A stretch of 64,000 bases of DNA from Pseudomonadota bacterium (GCA_018814305.1 JAHJAA010000030.1:1-64000), one strand, 5' to 3'. Shown: positions 8,375 through 18,785, counted from the first letter of the stretch. Notes: generated by a model not told the origin, from the sequence alone. A program made the numbers and translations.

Positions 8375-11300
8375 TTTTGCCGCCAGTGATGAACTGGCCG
8401 GCTTCCGCCTCAAACGGCTGGAGGTCTATAACTGGGGCACCTTCCATAACCGGGTCTGGGCCATCGAGCCTCAGGGCAAGAACTGTCTGCTCACCGGGGA
8501 TATCGGTTCCGGCAAATCGACCCTGGTCGATGCGATTACCACCTTGCTGGTCCCGGCCCAGCGCATATCTTACAACAAGGCGGCCGGGGCCGACAGCCGG
8601 GAAAGGAGTCTGCGTTCTTACGTGCTCGGTTATTACAAATCCGAGCGCAGCGCTTCCGGCCAATCTTCAAAACCGGTGGCCCTGCGCGACCATAACGACT
8701 ACTCGGTCATCCTCGGGGTCTTCGCCAATAGCGGCTACGGCCAGGAAGTGAGCCTGGCCCAGGTTTTCTGGAGCAAAGACCTGCAGGGCCAACCGGATCG
8801 CTTTTATCTGGTCGCCAACCAGGCCTTGACCATTACCGAGGATTTCGCCAACTTCGGCCCCGATTTAAACCAGTTGCGCAAACGGCTCCGCGACTCGCCC
8901 GAGATTGAACTCTTTAAGAATTTTCCACCTTATGCCGCCGCCTTTCGCCGCCGCTTCGGGATTAACAATGACCAGGCCCTGGAACTGTTTCATCAAACCG
9001 TCTCCCTGAAATCGGTGGGCAATCTGACCGAGTTTGTCCGCACCCACATGCTGGAAAGCGGCGAGATCGGGCCGCGCATCGAGGCCTTGATCGATCATTT
9101 CGACAATTTAAATCGGGCCCATGAAGCGGTGCTCAAGGCCAAAAGACAGGTTAACCTGCTCACCCCGCTGGCGGCGGATTGCCAAAAACACCGGGAATCA
9201 TCGGCCCAGGCCGAGCAATGGCGTTATTGTCGGGACGGGCTGCGGGTCTACTTTGCCGCCCACAAGGCCGCCTTGCTCGACCAACGCCTGGAGAAACTGG
9301 CCGGAGATAAAAATCGCCTCACCCAATCAATAACCAGACTGGATGAGATCCGCCACGCCCAGCTCGGTGACCGCGACCAACTCAAACAAAATATCGTGGC
9401 CAACGGCGGTGACCGCCTGGAGCGGCTAACCATCGAGATCCGCACCACCAACCAGGAAAAGGCCAAACGCGAGAACCAGGCGGCCCGCTACCAGGCCCTG
9501 GCCCAACAGGTCGGCCTGCCCGAACGGCTGGATAACGCCACTTTTTTTGCCAATCTGAACCGCCTCAAAGACCGACACGGTGAGCTTGACCAACAGGAGG
9601 CCGACCTCCAGAATACTGCAACCGAACAAGCCGTGGCCCTGGCGGATCTCAGGCAAAAACACCAGGAACTGACCAGTGAAATCGACTCGCTCAAGAAAAG
9701 GCGGAGTAATATCGATTCCCGCCAAATCAAGATCCGCACCGAAATCTGCGCCGCCCTCAAGCTCGATGAATCGGCGATGCCCTTTGTTGGTGAATTAATC
9801 AAGGTCAACGACGAGGAAAGCGCCTGGGAGGGAGCGGTCGAACGGCTGCTCCACAACTTCGGTCTCTCGTTACTGGTACCGGACCAACATTACCAGGCGG
9901 TTGCCGGGTGGGTGGACCAGACCCGGCTCCAGGGGCGGCTCGTCTACTTCCGGGTCAGAGCTGAGCAGAGCGCCACTCCACCCCCCATCCATCCCCAGTC
10001 ACTGACCGGTAAAATCACCATCAAGCCCGATGCCGAATTTTACGGCTGGCTGGAAGCCGAATTGGCCCGCCGCTTTGATTTTGCCTGCTGCGATTCCCTG
10101 GAGGAGTTTCGCCGGGAGCAACAGGCCATAACCCTGGCCGGGCAAATCAAGACCGGGGGACAACGCCACGAGAAGGATGATCGCTATCATCTGCAAGACC
10201 GTAGTCGGTACATCCTCGGCTGGACCAATGCCCCCAAAATTGCGGCCCTGACCGCTGAGGCCGAAAAACTTGCCAGCGCCATCCAGACTATCGCTGAGCG
10301 AATCAGCGGGCTCCAGCAGCAACTACGTAAACTTTCTGAACAAAAAACCATCCTGGTGCAACTTGGTGAATTTCACGATTACACCGATCTCGACTGGCAG
10401 GAATTGTCCCGCAAAGGGGCGGAACTCGCCAAGGAATTGCAGGATCTGGAGAACGCCTCTAATATCCTCCTGACCCTGCGCGAACAACTCAAGACCCTGG
10501 AAGACGACATCAGCCAAAATGAAAACAAACTCGACGGGGTCAAGCGCGATCGCGCCAAAAATGAAGAGAAACAGGAACAGGCTGAAAAGCAGCTGGCCCT
10601 CTGCCGCCAGACCAGCGCCACCATCCCCGCCCCGGAACAATTGGCCTTGACCGCCCTGCTGACCCCACTCCAGGCAGAGGCCCTGACCAATCAGCAACTT
10701 TCGGTGGAATCATGCGACCACCGGGAACGGGAAATGCGGGACTGGTTGCAGAAAAAAATCGACAACGAAGACCGCCACCTCAAGCACTTAACGGAGCGGA
10801 TCATCAAGGCAATGCAGGGGTTTTGCCACGAATTCCCGCTGGAAACCCAGGATTTCGACGCCAATATCGAGGCCGATGGCGAGTACCTGAAGCTGCTGGA
10901 TCAACTCCAGGCCGACGACCTGCCGCGCTTCGAGAAACGGTTCAAGGAATTACTGAATGAAAATACCATCCGGGAAATCGCCAATTTTCAATCACACCTG
11001 ACCAAGGAGCGCCAGAACATTAAGGAGCGGATCGACCTCATCAATCAATCGCTCACCGATATCGAGTACAACCCGGGCCGCTACATTCTGCTCGAGGCCC
11101 AGATCAGCCCCGATCCGGAAATCCGCGAGTTCCAGCAAAAGCTGCGGGCCTGCACCGAAGGGACCTTGACCGGTTCGGACGATGAGCAGTATGCGGAAAA
11201 CAAATTTTTACAGGTCAAGGAGATCATCGACCGTTTCCGGGGCCGGGAAGGCACCACCGACCTCGATAAACGCTGGATGATCAAGGTCACCGATGTCCGG

Positions 11301-11720
11301 CGCTGGTTCGAGTTCGCCGCCTCGGAGCGCTGGCTGGAGGACCGCAGCGAATATGAACATTACACCGACTCCAGCGGTAAATCCGGCGGCCAGAAGGAAA
11401 AACTGGCCTATACCGTGCTGGCCGCCAGCCTGGCCTACCAATTTGGTCTGGAATGGGGCGCGGTCCGCTCCCGCAGTTTCCGCTTTGTTGTCATCGACGA
11501 GGCCTTTGGCCGAGGCTCGGACGAATCGGCCCGCTACGGCCTCGAGTTATTTGCCAAACTCGGCCTACAACTGCTCATTGTCACCCCGCTCCAAAAAATC
11601 CACATCATTGAACCATATGTCGCCAGTGTCGGTTTTGTCCACAATGAAGAGGGTCGGGAATCGCTGCTCCGAAACCTGACCATTGCCGAGTACCGGGCCG
11701 AAAGGGAGGCCAGAAGCTAG
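8355..11720 (+). CDS. jetC: Wadjet JetC-like SMC/SbcC-type ATPase
   Basis: Walker A LLTGDIGSGKSTLVDAITTLL, long coiled coil, C-terminal SGKSGGQKEKLAYT signature and FVVIDEAFGRGSDESARYGLELF Walker B; starts within the jetB 3' end. Confidence 0.92.
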   Translation: MLNQLLDFAASDELAGFRLKRLEVYNWGTFHNRVWAIEPQGKNCLLTGDIGSGKSTLVDAITTLLVPAQRISYNKAAGADSRERSLRSYVLGYYKSERSASGQSSKPVALRDHNDYSVILGVFANSGYGQEVSLAQVFWSKDLQGQPDRFYLVANQALTITEDFANFGPDLNQLRKRLRDSPEIELFKNFPPYAAAFRRRFGINNDQALELFHQTVSLKSVGNLTEFVRTHMLESGEIGPRIEALIDHFDNLNRAHEAVLKAKRQVNLLTPLAADCQKHRESSAQAEQWRYCRDGLRVYFAAHKAALLDQRLEKLAGDKNRLTQSITRLDEIRHAQLGDRDQLKQNIVANGGDRLERLTIEIRTTNQEKAKRENQAARYQALAQQVGLPERLDNATFFANLNRLKDRHGELDQQEADLQNTATEQAVALADLRQKHQELTSEIDSLKKRRSNIDSRQIKIRTEICAALKLDESAMPFVGELIKVNDEESAWEGAVERLLHNFGLSLLVPDQHYQAVAGWVDQTRLQGRLVYFRVRAEQSATPPPIHPQSLTGKITIKPDAEFYGWLEAELARRFDFACCDSLEEFRREQQAITLAGQIKTGGQRHEKDDRYHLQDRSRYILGWTNAPKIAALTAEAEKLASAIQTIAERISGLQQQLRKLSEQKTILVQLGEFHDYTDLDWQELSRKGAELAKELQDLENASNILLTLREQLKTLEDDISQNENKLDGVKRDRAKNEEKQEQAEKQLALCRQTSATIPAPEQLALTALLTPLQAEALTNQQLSVESCDHREREMRDWLQKKIDNEDRHLKHLTERIIKAMQGFCHEFPLETQDFDANIEADGEYLKLLDQLQADDLPRFEKRFKELLNENTIREIANFQSHLTKERQNIKERIDLINQSLTDIEYNPGRYILLEAQISPDPEIREFQQKLRACTEGTLTGSDDEQYAENKFLQVKEIIDRFRGREGTTDLDKRWMIKVTDVRRWFEFAASERWLEDRSEYEHYTDSSGKSGGQKEKLAYTVLAASLAYQFGLEWGAVRSRSFRFVVIDEAFGRGSDESARYGLELFAKLGLQLLIVTPLQKIHIIEPYVASVGFVHNEEGRESLLRNLTIAEYRAEREARS

Positions 11721-12905
11721 ATGGGGCGCTGGACCACGGCCAAAGACCTTAAGGACCGCTTGCAGCGGGAGTGGGACCGCGGCCGGATTCTCGCCGCCCA
11801 ACTGGCTGAGGAACCATTTTTCCCCTACCGCATCCCCCTGCGCCACCCCGGCGCCGGCGAACTTGGCAACTCCTTTGCCGAGGCAAGGGAATGGCAGGAG
11901 AAGATCATCAGCCAAAGCAAGGACGGGACCGGCCACGGCTACGAACTGGAATGGCGCGAGATCAACCACCGCCAGCTCGGCCGTAACAAGATTGCCGTCG
12001 CCGCGCTCTTCAGCCGGCCCGACGATGGTTTGGAATTTATTGGTAAAACAAGAGAAGCCGAGCAATTCCTGCAACTCTGCGCTGAGGTTCTCAAGACTTA
12101 CCCCGAACTGCGGCCCTGGCTCAGCTCAAAACCAATCCAGGCCCTGGCCCACGCGGCAGTATGGCCGAAGCTCTCTGGGATAATCACCTTTCTCCAAGCC
12201 AACCCCAGACCCGCCATCTACCTCCGCCAACTTGATGTTGCCGGGGTCGACACCAAGTTCATCGAAAAACATAAAAAGCTCCTGAGCGAACTGCTGGATA
12301 TCATCCTGCCCGACGCCGGAATTGATCAGAACTTTACCGGTGGCACAGGTTTTGAGCAACGCTACGGCTTTCAGGCCAAACCAATACAGATCCGCTTCCG
12401 TTTACTGGATCCTGATCTCTCCATTTCCGGACTCTCAGACCTCCAGATCCCAGTGGCGGATTTTGCCAAGCTCCAGTTGCCGGTCAAACAAATTTTCATT
12501 ACCGAGAACCTGATAAACGGTCTGGCTTTTCCATATCTCGCACAGTCACTGGTGATCTTCGGGCTGGGCTATGGCCTCGACCGATTGGCGGGGATCAACT
12601 GGCTTCAGGACAAGACCATCTATTATTGGGGCGACATTGACACCCACGGCTTCGCGATGCTCGATCAGATTCGCACCTATTTCCCGCAAACCATCTCGCT
12701 CCTGATGGATCGGAATACCGTCCTGCAACATCAGGAGCAATGGGGCCATGAGCAGAGCCCGGCCAACAGAGAGCTCCCCCGTCTGAATGAGGCTGAGACC
12801 CAACTCTATAACGATCTTAGAAACAATCAATTCACCAAGGCACTACGTCTTGAACAGGAGAAAATATCGTATACCTTTTTACAATCCGCATTAAAAAAGC
12901 TGTAA
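11721..12905 (+). CDS. jetD: Wadjet JetD-like protein (DUF3322/DUF2220, Toprim-like nuclease)
   Basis: N-terminal DUF3322-like region; IFITEN ... IYYWGDIDTHGFAMLDQIR Toprim-like motifs; directly follows jetC. Confidence 0.88.
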   Translation: MGRWTTAKDLKDRLQREWDRGRILAAQLAEEPFFPYRIPLRHPGAGELGNSFAEAREWQEKIISQSKDGTGHGYELEWREINHRQLGRNKIAVAALFSRPDDGLEFIGKTREAEQFLQLCAEVLKTYPELRPWLSSKPIQALAHAAVWPKLSGIITFLQANPRPAIYLRQLDVAGVDTKFIEKHKKLLSELLDIILPDAGIDQNFTGGTGFEQRYGFQAKPIQIRFRLLDPDLSISGLSDLQIPVADFAKLQLPVKQIFITENLINGLAFPYLAQSLVIFGLGYGLDRLAGINWLQDKTIYYWGDIDTHGFAMLDQIRTYFPQTISLLMDRNTVLQHQEQWGHEQSPANRELPRLNEAETQLYNDLRNNQFTKALRLEQEKISYTFLQSALKKL

Positions 12906-12986
12906 AAAAGACCAGGAATGAAAGGAGATACGCTTATTCCAAGTGAACTTTAATAAGTTGATTTAAAAACTATGTGACAGCACTTC

Positions 12987-13053
12987 ACGTCAAGCAATCA
13001 AGGCCTAAATGCATTCACCTGAAGCTCCTTTATAACCTTGAAATGCTTGACGT
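12987..13053. repeat. Inverted repeat downstream of jetD
   Basis: acgtcaagcaatcaagg (12987-13003) versus ccttgaaatgcttgacgt (13036-13053), one indel. Confidence 0.5.
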
Positions 13054-13160
13054 TGCTTGAAGCAAGGATCATATTATTTTCAACTGCTGTTGCTTGAATT
13101 CAATCGATCCCTTGCGGTGCCCCTTACCTCACATCGGCCAAAAGAATGCCTATCCAGGAC

Positions 13161-13197
13161 AAAAAAAGGGAGCGCCCCAGCAGGAGCACTCCCTTTT
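13161..13197 (-). terminator. Rho-independent terminator of the octahaem cytochrome gene
   Basis: aaaaaaagggag-c-gc ... gc-a-ctcccttttc stem; T-run on minus strand. Confidence 0.7.
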
Positions 13198-13225
13198 CAT
13201 CATTGAATCCGATACCAGATTTCTA

Positions 13226-14440
13226 TTACTTCCCCGCCATCTCCTTAATCATCCTAGCAGCCTCATGCTTGATCTCCACCAGATCTTTCTTCATCTCAGC
13301 CAGACCATACCAGGTGGTGTAATCCGGGTTCATATGGAAAGCTCCCTGGAAGGCCCGCATCCGGTGCTCCAGGAACATCACATAGAGGGTCTGCTCCACC
13401 GGGGTAATCGCATCATAGAAGGTCAAGAGATCCGGGTAGGCCGCCTTGCCGGCTTCAGGCTTAATAATCCCCTTGGTATAGAGATCGGCGACAATCTCGA
13501 TGGCCTCTGCCATCAACTTATCGGCCTCCTTGATCATGTTATCGGCACTGGCCAGATTTGATTCGGCATAGGTTTTACTGTGACACTTGCTGCAGACCTT
13601 GACCATCCGGTCCCGCTCGGCTTGCCATTCTTCCTTGGTAAGCCTTGCCACCATTCCAGCCTTGACCACTTCCAGACGAGCCGTCGGCTTTCCTTCCGGA
13701 TCAAGAACATGAAGCCCCTTTAAGATCGTAGCCCGATAGCCCATCCACTCTTGATCATCTTCGGGCAAGCGAACCGCCAGGAAGCCCCAGGAGGTCATAA
13801 CCCGATGATTACCGTTTTCCATATGACAGGTCTGGCAGGTTGGAGCTCGACCGGTGTCACCTTCAGTCTGGTAGATCACCCCATGCTTGGATCCGGACCA
13901 CATCTCCCACTGGGGATGATCAAAGCCCATATGACAGGTCCGACAGGCCTCGGGCCGCTTGGCCTCAGCCTTGGAAAATTTATGCCGCGTATGACAGGAA
14001 TCACAGGGCGAGCCGTAGCGAGAAGCGGCCTTGGTGGCTTCATCCCGTACCCCGATCTTATGACATCCGCCACATCCCTTCATCCCCTGGATATAGGGAT
14101 GGGGTTGAATACCGGTCTTGGGCATGGCATCCATGGCAATCCAGGCGGCCATATGTTTGCCGCTCATGTACTGCTCATGCTGGGTTTCATGGCATTGTTG
14201 GCAGGTCTTTTCATCGGGCATCTTCACTTTGGCAAAGTCATCCTGCCCCAGATGGTCTGTCCCGTGACAACTGGAGCAATCCACTGAGCCGGATTTCCCC
14301 ATTTCACCGGCCAGAAAATCTTTGACCACGTTAGGCGTGATCTCCCGGTGACAGGTAATACAGGTGCTCTCGGCAGCTGCAACCAGCCCCGGCAGCCCCA
14401 AGAAGAAAACGGCAACCATCAGCAAAATACCTTTCTTCAT
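13226..14440 (-). CDS. Octahaem c-type cytochrome, hydroxylamine oxidoreductase (HAO)-like family
   Basis: Signal peptide; eight CxxCH motifs (CITCH, CSSCH, CQQCH, CGGCH, CDSCH, CRTCH, CQTCH, CSKCH); C-terminal AFHMNPDYTTWYG-type region. Confidence 0.85.
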   Translation of the reverse strand: MKKGILLMVAVFFLGLPGLVAAAESTCITCHREITPNVVKDFLAGEMGKSGSVDCSSCHGTDHLGQDDFAKVKMPDEKTCQQCHETQHEQYMSGKHMAAWIAMDAMPKTGIQPHPYIQGMKGCGGCHKIGVRDEATKAASRYGSPCDSCHTRHKFSKAEAKRPEACRTCHMGFDHPQWEMWSGSKHGVIYQTEGDTGRAPTCQTCHMENGNHRVMTSWGFLAVRLPEDDQEWMGYRATILKGLHVLDPEGKPTARLEVVKAGMVARLTKEEWQAERDRMVKVCSKCHSKTYAESNLASADNMIKEADKLMAEAIEIVADLYTKGIIKPEAGKAAYPDLLTFYDAITPVEQTLYVMFLEHRMRAFQGAFHMNPDYTTWYGLAEMKKDLVEIKHEAARMIKEMAGK

Positions 14441-14575
14441 TTCTTCTCCCTCACTCTGTACTTAATAAAAAGAACGGCGATACCAAAGCGTATCAATAAG
14501 ACAAAACTAATCTCAAGCAAATTTCCGTTCCAGCTGATTCACGGTCACCATATCCTATTGCCCCCGGGCATTTCC

Positions 14576-14589
14576 TTGACTTAAATCAA
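14576..14589. promoter_or_regulatory. Candidate CRP/FNR-family binding site
   Basis: ttgacttaaatcaa, near-palindromic TTGAC-N4-ATCAA between divergent HAO-like and histidine-kinase genes. Confidence 0.45.
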
Positions 14590-14772
14590 CTGGTATCAAT
14601 TAGAAAACAGCCCGAGGGTTTTTCCAGGCAGATTTCCATGATCATCAGTTGCAATTCCCTCAGATCCCTGAGTACAATGTCTCAAAACACGTGTACTCTT
14701 GGGTACTCACGACTGAAGGCCAATCAAATAAATTGTGAACTTTAAAATCGTTGAACATAAGGCCACTCCCCG

Positions 14773-17292
14773 GTGAAACCACCTATCGCCACTTCCCTCC
14801 CCCAAAGGGATCAAACAACAAAACGATTTTCTCTCGGCCGGCACTCTCTGTCTCGACAGGCCCTCTTTGGAATGGCCCTCCGCATAACCCTGATCATTAT
14901 CTTTGCCACCAGCCTAAGCTATTGGCATATGCACAACACCCTTCGCGCCACCATTTTCAAAAATCTGTCAACCTATGTCAACCTGCGTGGCAAGCTGGAG
15001 AGTGAGCAATTCCTGTTGGCTGAACGACAGAGCACCCTGCTACGCGATGAATTTCTGCGACGACTGGAGGCAATCGGCGATTATGACCCCCAAGATGAAT
15101 TTGACCAGATTTTCGTCCGCGAGTCCGATGGATTAATTAGAGTTCGGCCCGAGATCAATGACCATCGTCATCATGCCACAGCCTATCTCCGCAATGACGT
15201 TCTTCTCACCCCAGATCTGCGCCGGCGTTTTTTTATCGGATGGCAACTCATGGACCAATGGGGACCAATGCTGACCAATCGATTTTTCAGTGGCTTCATG
15301 AATATGCCGGAACAGTTGTCGATAAACTTCTGCCCCTCAGCCGACTGGGGAAGGTCTGCAACCCCCGAAACTGACATCACCATTTACGAGACGGTTTGGG
15401 GCTCGACGATTGAAAAAAACCCATGGCGACTCCCCTTCTGGACTACGGTGTACTACGATCCCGGGGCTACGGCCTGGATGGTTTCCCGGGTAACTCCCGG
15501 CGACTACCAAGGGCGGTGGGTGGTGACCGGCGGCCAGGATGTGGAGATATCCGATCTGATCAATCGAGCGACCGCCAACCCTATCATGGAGGGCACCTGG
15601 AACTATATTGTTGACACCCAGGGCAACCTGATCGCCCATCCAGACCTGACGGCCAAAATAGCTCAGGCCGGAGGCAACCTCCAGGTCAATCAACTCGGTG
15701 ATCAACGGTTAATCGAGATGGTCAAGGCGGTGTTGAACTCAAAGGACAAGAATACCCACACCCTCGAGCTTCCAGAATTGGATATCTTTTTAGGGGTCAC
15801 CCAGATCAGTGGACCAGGATGGTATTTCGTCACCGTCTACCCAAAAAGATTAATTACTGCGCAAATCTTACCCACTGCGCGCATTTTCCTGTTAGTTGGC
15901 TTTGCCACACTCCTGCTGGAACTCCTCATCATGGCAACCATATTGCGGCGGCGAATCGCTATTCCTATCGCCCAAGCAGTATCGGCCACCGAACAGATCA
16001 GTCATGGCGATTTCAAGGTCAGATTGAACTCGGAACGCAATGACGAACTGGGGATTCTAGCCGCCTCAGTCAATCGCATGGCAGAAGAAGTCGGCGAACG
16101 TGATGCCACCTTAACTCGACAATTTAACGAGCTCAAGGAGGCCAAGCAGATCCAGCAAGAACAGCAGAAGCACGAATGTATCGGCACCCTGGCTGGCGGC
16201 ATAGCCCACGACTTCAACAACATTCTGAGTGCCATCATAGGGTACACTGACCTGGCTATGTTGAGAGAGAAAAGAGATGAGGAGTGGCGAAATGACCTGC
16301 AAGAAGTCCTCAATGCTTCAAGCAGAGCGACGACCCTGGTACGTCAAATTCTAACCGTCAGCCGCAGGCAACAACATGAAAAAGTTCCGGTATTCATCTC
16401 TGTGATAGTAAAAGAGGCCTTGAAGTTATTGCGTGCAACCATCCCGTCGACCATTGAGATTCGTCAAGACATTATCCCCCCCGCACCGGTCCTTGCCACC
16501 CCAGGACAAATCCATCAAGTGGTCATGAATCTCTGTACCAATGCCTATCAATCTATGATGGAGACTGGCGGCATATTGAGTGTTACCCTTGAGGAACTGA
16601 CCCTTGAGCCAACCTCAACCTTGGGGATCAATCTCCCACCAGGCAGATACGCACTCTTATCCGTCAGTGATACCGGACATGGAATGGATGAAGAAACCAT
16701 GTCCAAAATTTTTGATCCATATTACACAACTAAGGAGCATGGTAAAGGAACAGGCTTAGGGCTGGCGGTAGCTCAAAGCATTATCGAAAGCCACAATGGA
16801 CGAATAACGGTAAAGAGCACCCCCGACCAGGGTGCCTTCTTTAGGGTTTATCTGCCTTTGACCATAGAAGAAGTTTCAACAGATAGAATCAACAGAACTC
16901 CAACCACTCCCATTAATCAAGGTCATGGTATAATAATGGTTGTGGACGATGAAAGTTCTCTCCGCAAACTCTTGAGTCAAGCTCTAACCCTCGGCGGATA
17001 CCAGGTTGACACGTATGCAAATGGACGTGATGCCTGGAAGGCCCTATCCCATACCCCCCACCACTGGGACCTCATAATCACGGATCAGACCATGCCGGAA
17101 ATGACCGGTGATCAACTGGCAGCCAAGGCCTTGACGATCCAACCTGATCTACCCATCATCCTCTGTTCCGGGTACAGCGCAACTCTAAAACTTGACCAGT
17201 TAAAGACAGACCGGATTTCCTATGTGGAAAAACCCCTAGAAATCAATGAACTCTTATCACTCATCGCTAAAATCTTGCCGGCAAAAAACTGA
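14773..17292 (+). CDS. Hybrid sensor histidine kinase (Cache-like sensor, HAMP, HisKA, HATPase, C-terminal receiver)
   Basis: GGIAHDFNNILSAIIGYTDLA H-box, HQVVMNLCTNAYQSM N-box, GKGTGLGLAVAQSI, receiver IIMVVDDESSLRKLLSQ ... LIITDQTMPEMTG. Confidence 0.93.
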   Translation: MKPPIATSLPQRDQTTKRFSLGRHSLSRQALFGMALRITLIIIFATSLSYWHMHNTLRATIFKNLSTYVNLRGKLESEQFLLAERQSTLLRDEFLRRLEAIGDYDPQDEFDQIFVRESDGLIRVRPEINDHRHHATAYLRNDVLLTPDLRRRFFIGWQLMDQWGPMLTNRFFSGFMNMPEQLSINFCPSADWGRSATPETDITIYETVWGSTIEKNPWRLPFWTTVYYDPGATAWMVSRVTPGDYQGRWVVTGGQDVEISDLINRATANPIMEGTWNYIVDTQGNLIAHPDLTAKIAQAGGNLQVNQLGDQRLIEMVKAVLNSKDKNTHTLELPELDIFLGVTQISGPGWYFVTVYPKRLITAQILPTARIFLLVGFATLLLELLIMATILRRRIAIPIAQAVSATEQISHGDFKVRLNSERNDELGILAASVNRMAEEVGERDATLTRQFNELKEAKQIQQEQQKHECIGTLAGGIAHDFNNILSAIIGYTDLAMLREKRDEEWRNDLQEVLNASSRATTLVRQILTVSRRQQHEKVPVFISVIVKEALKLLRATIPSTIEIRQDIIPPAPVLATPGQIHQVVMNLCTNAYQSMMETGGILSVTLEELTLEPTSTLGINLPPGRYALLSVSDTGHGMDEETMSKIFDPYYTTKEHGKGTGLGLAVAQSIIESHNGRITVKSTPDQGAFFRVYLPLTIEEVSTDRINRTPTTPINQGHGIIMVVDDESSLRKLLSQALTLGGYQVDTYANGRDAWKALSHTPHHWDLIITDQTMPEMTGDQLAAKALTIQPDLPIILCSGYSATLKLDQLKTDRISYVEKPLEINELLSLIAKILPAKN

Positions 17293-17624
17293 AAAAGACA
17301 TCAATTGCTTTCTGTCCACAAACCCCATGGGCTTCATCAACATCCTACACTGCAGCACCTTGGCTTTTGAAAAAAGGCCTTCCTTCTCCTGGTTCCTCAC
17401 GAGCCAAGAGTCTAAAATTGTCTCTTTCCAACACACATCTGTTCACCGACAAGAACCAACACTGCCCAATTTTCCCGGTTCACTCCAGAGAATCGATCTC
17501 TTTCGCCCATTTCCATGTAATACAAACGAAAAAAAATTCCTTGCGTTACAGACGTATTCCGGAAAAACATCATTATTTCAGGAAGAGAACAGACTATAAT
17601 CAGGCGCCGATGAGTTGCCGGACC

Positions 17625-18785
17625 TCATTGCCGGGGGTAGGAATTCTTCGGGATAAAGCGACTCAAGCCCAGGGAAAGAGCAGCCATGGCCGCTCCGCAG
17701 GCAAAGACAGCACTCGGCGAGACGAGCCAGAGCATCCCGAAAAGGGTGGGAATCACCACCGCCGCGATATGATTGATTGAAAACGCCACCCCGGCGGAGG
17801 GGGCCAGATCGGCTGGATCGGCGATTTTTTGGAAATAGGTCTTCATGGCGATGGCCATGGCAAAAAACAAATGATCCACGACATAGAGACCCACCGCCAA
17901 CCATGCGTTATCCACCAGCGCATAACCGGTAAAAACCACAATCAGGCCCAGGTATTCAACGGCCAGAGCTCGACGCTCACCCCACCGCCCGATCAAACGC
18001 CCGATCCGGGGGGCCATCGCAATATTACTCAGCATATTGATGAGAAACATCAGAGCAATGGCTGAGGCGTCAAATTTGAATTTTTCTACCATCAAAAAGC
18101 CGGCAAAGACTACAAATATCTGCCGACGGGCGCCAGCCATAAAGGTAAGGGCGTAGTAGAGCCAGTAGCGGCGGCGGAACACCAGTCGCTTATTCTGTTC
18201 AACCACGGCAGGATAATGAGGAAAGGTGAGCCAGGCAAATACTGCGACCCCAATGGTTATGCCCCCACCCAGGAAAAACACCCATTCCATCGCTAGTCCA
18301 AAGACATTAAGGGCAAGATAAATCAAGCCGTAACAGGATACCGAAGCCAATGCACCCACCGAAATCAAACGCCCCAGCACAGCAGCAGCCTGGTCCTTCT
18401 TGAGCCATTGCATCTGGAGGGATTGATTCACCGTTTCGAAATAATGGAACCCGACGGACATCACCATGGTAGTTAGAACCAAACCGGGAAAAGTTGGCAG
18501 AAAGCCGGCCAGACAGGTACCGATTCCGAGCAGGATGAGCGAGACCAAAACCAGGGTCTGTTCACGCATCAGCAGGAGGACAAAGACCACCCCAAAGGAG
18601 AGAAATCCGGGAACCTCGCGCAGGCTCTGGAGCAGACCAATGTCGGCTCCGTTAAACCCAGCCCGCTCAACCACGAAATTGTTGATCAAGGCCATCCAGG
18701 CTCCCAGTGAAAAGGGGACCGCCAGGGCCATCAGAAAAAGCAGCGTAATAGGGTTACGCCAGGAACCGGCTTGTCTCTTGTTCAT
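17625..18785 (-). CDS. MFS transporter
   Basis: About 12 hydrophobic segments; MFS-like architecture. Start at internal Met (MNKRQAGSW) inferred. Confidence 0.75.
   Translation of the reverse strand: MNKRQAGSWRNPITLLFLMALAVPFSLGAWMALINNFVVERAGFNGADIGLLQSLREVPGFLSFGVVFVLLLMREQTLVLVSLILLGIGTCLAGFLPTFPGLVLTTMVMSVGFHYFETVNQSLQMQWLKKDQAAAVLGRLISVGALASVSCYGLIYLALNVFGLAMEWVFFLGGGITIGVAVFAWLTFPHYPAVVEQNKRLVFRRRYWLYYALTFMAGARRQIFVVFAGFLMVEKFKFDASAIALMFLINMLSNIAMAPRIGRLIGRWGERRALAVEYLGLIVVFTGYALVDNAWLAVGLYVVDHLFFAMAIAMKTYFQKIADPADLAPSAGVAFSINHIAAVVIPTLFGMLWLVSPSAVFACGAAMAALSLGLSRFIPKNSYPRQ

Noticed and set aside
13751-14325. Plus-strand ORFs antisense to the octahaem cytochrome
   Set aside because: Shadow frames of an eight-CxxCH gene; no support.
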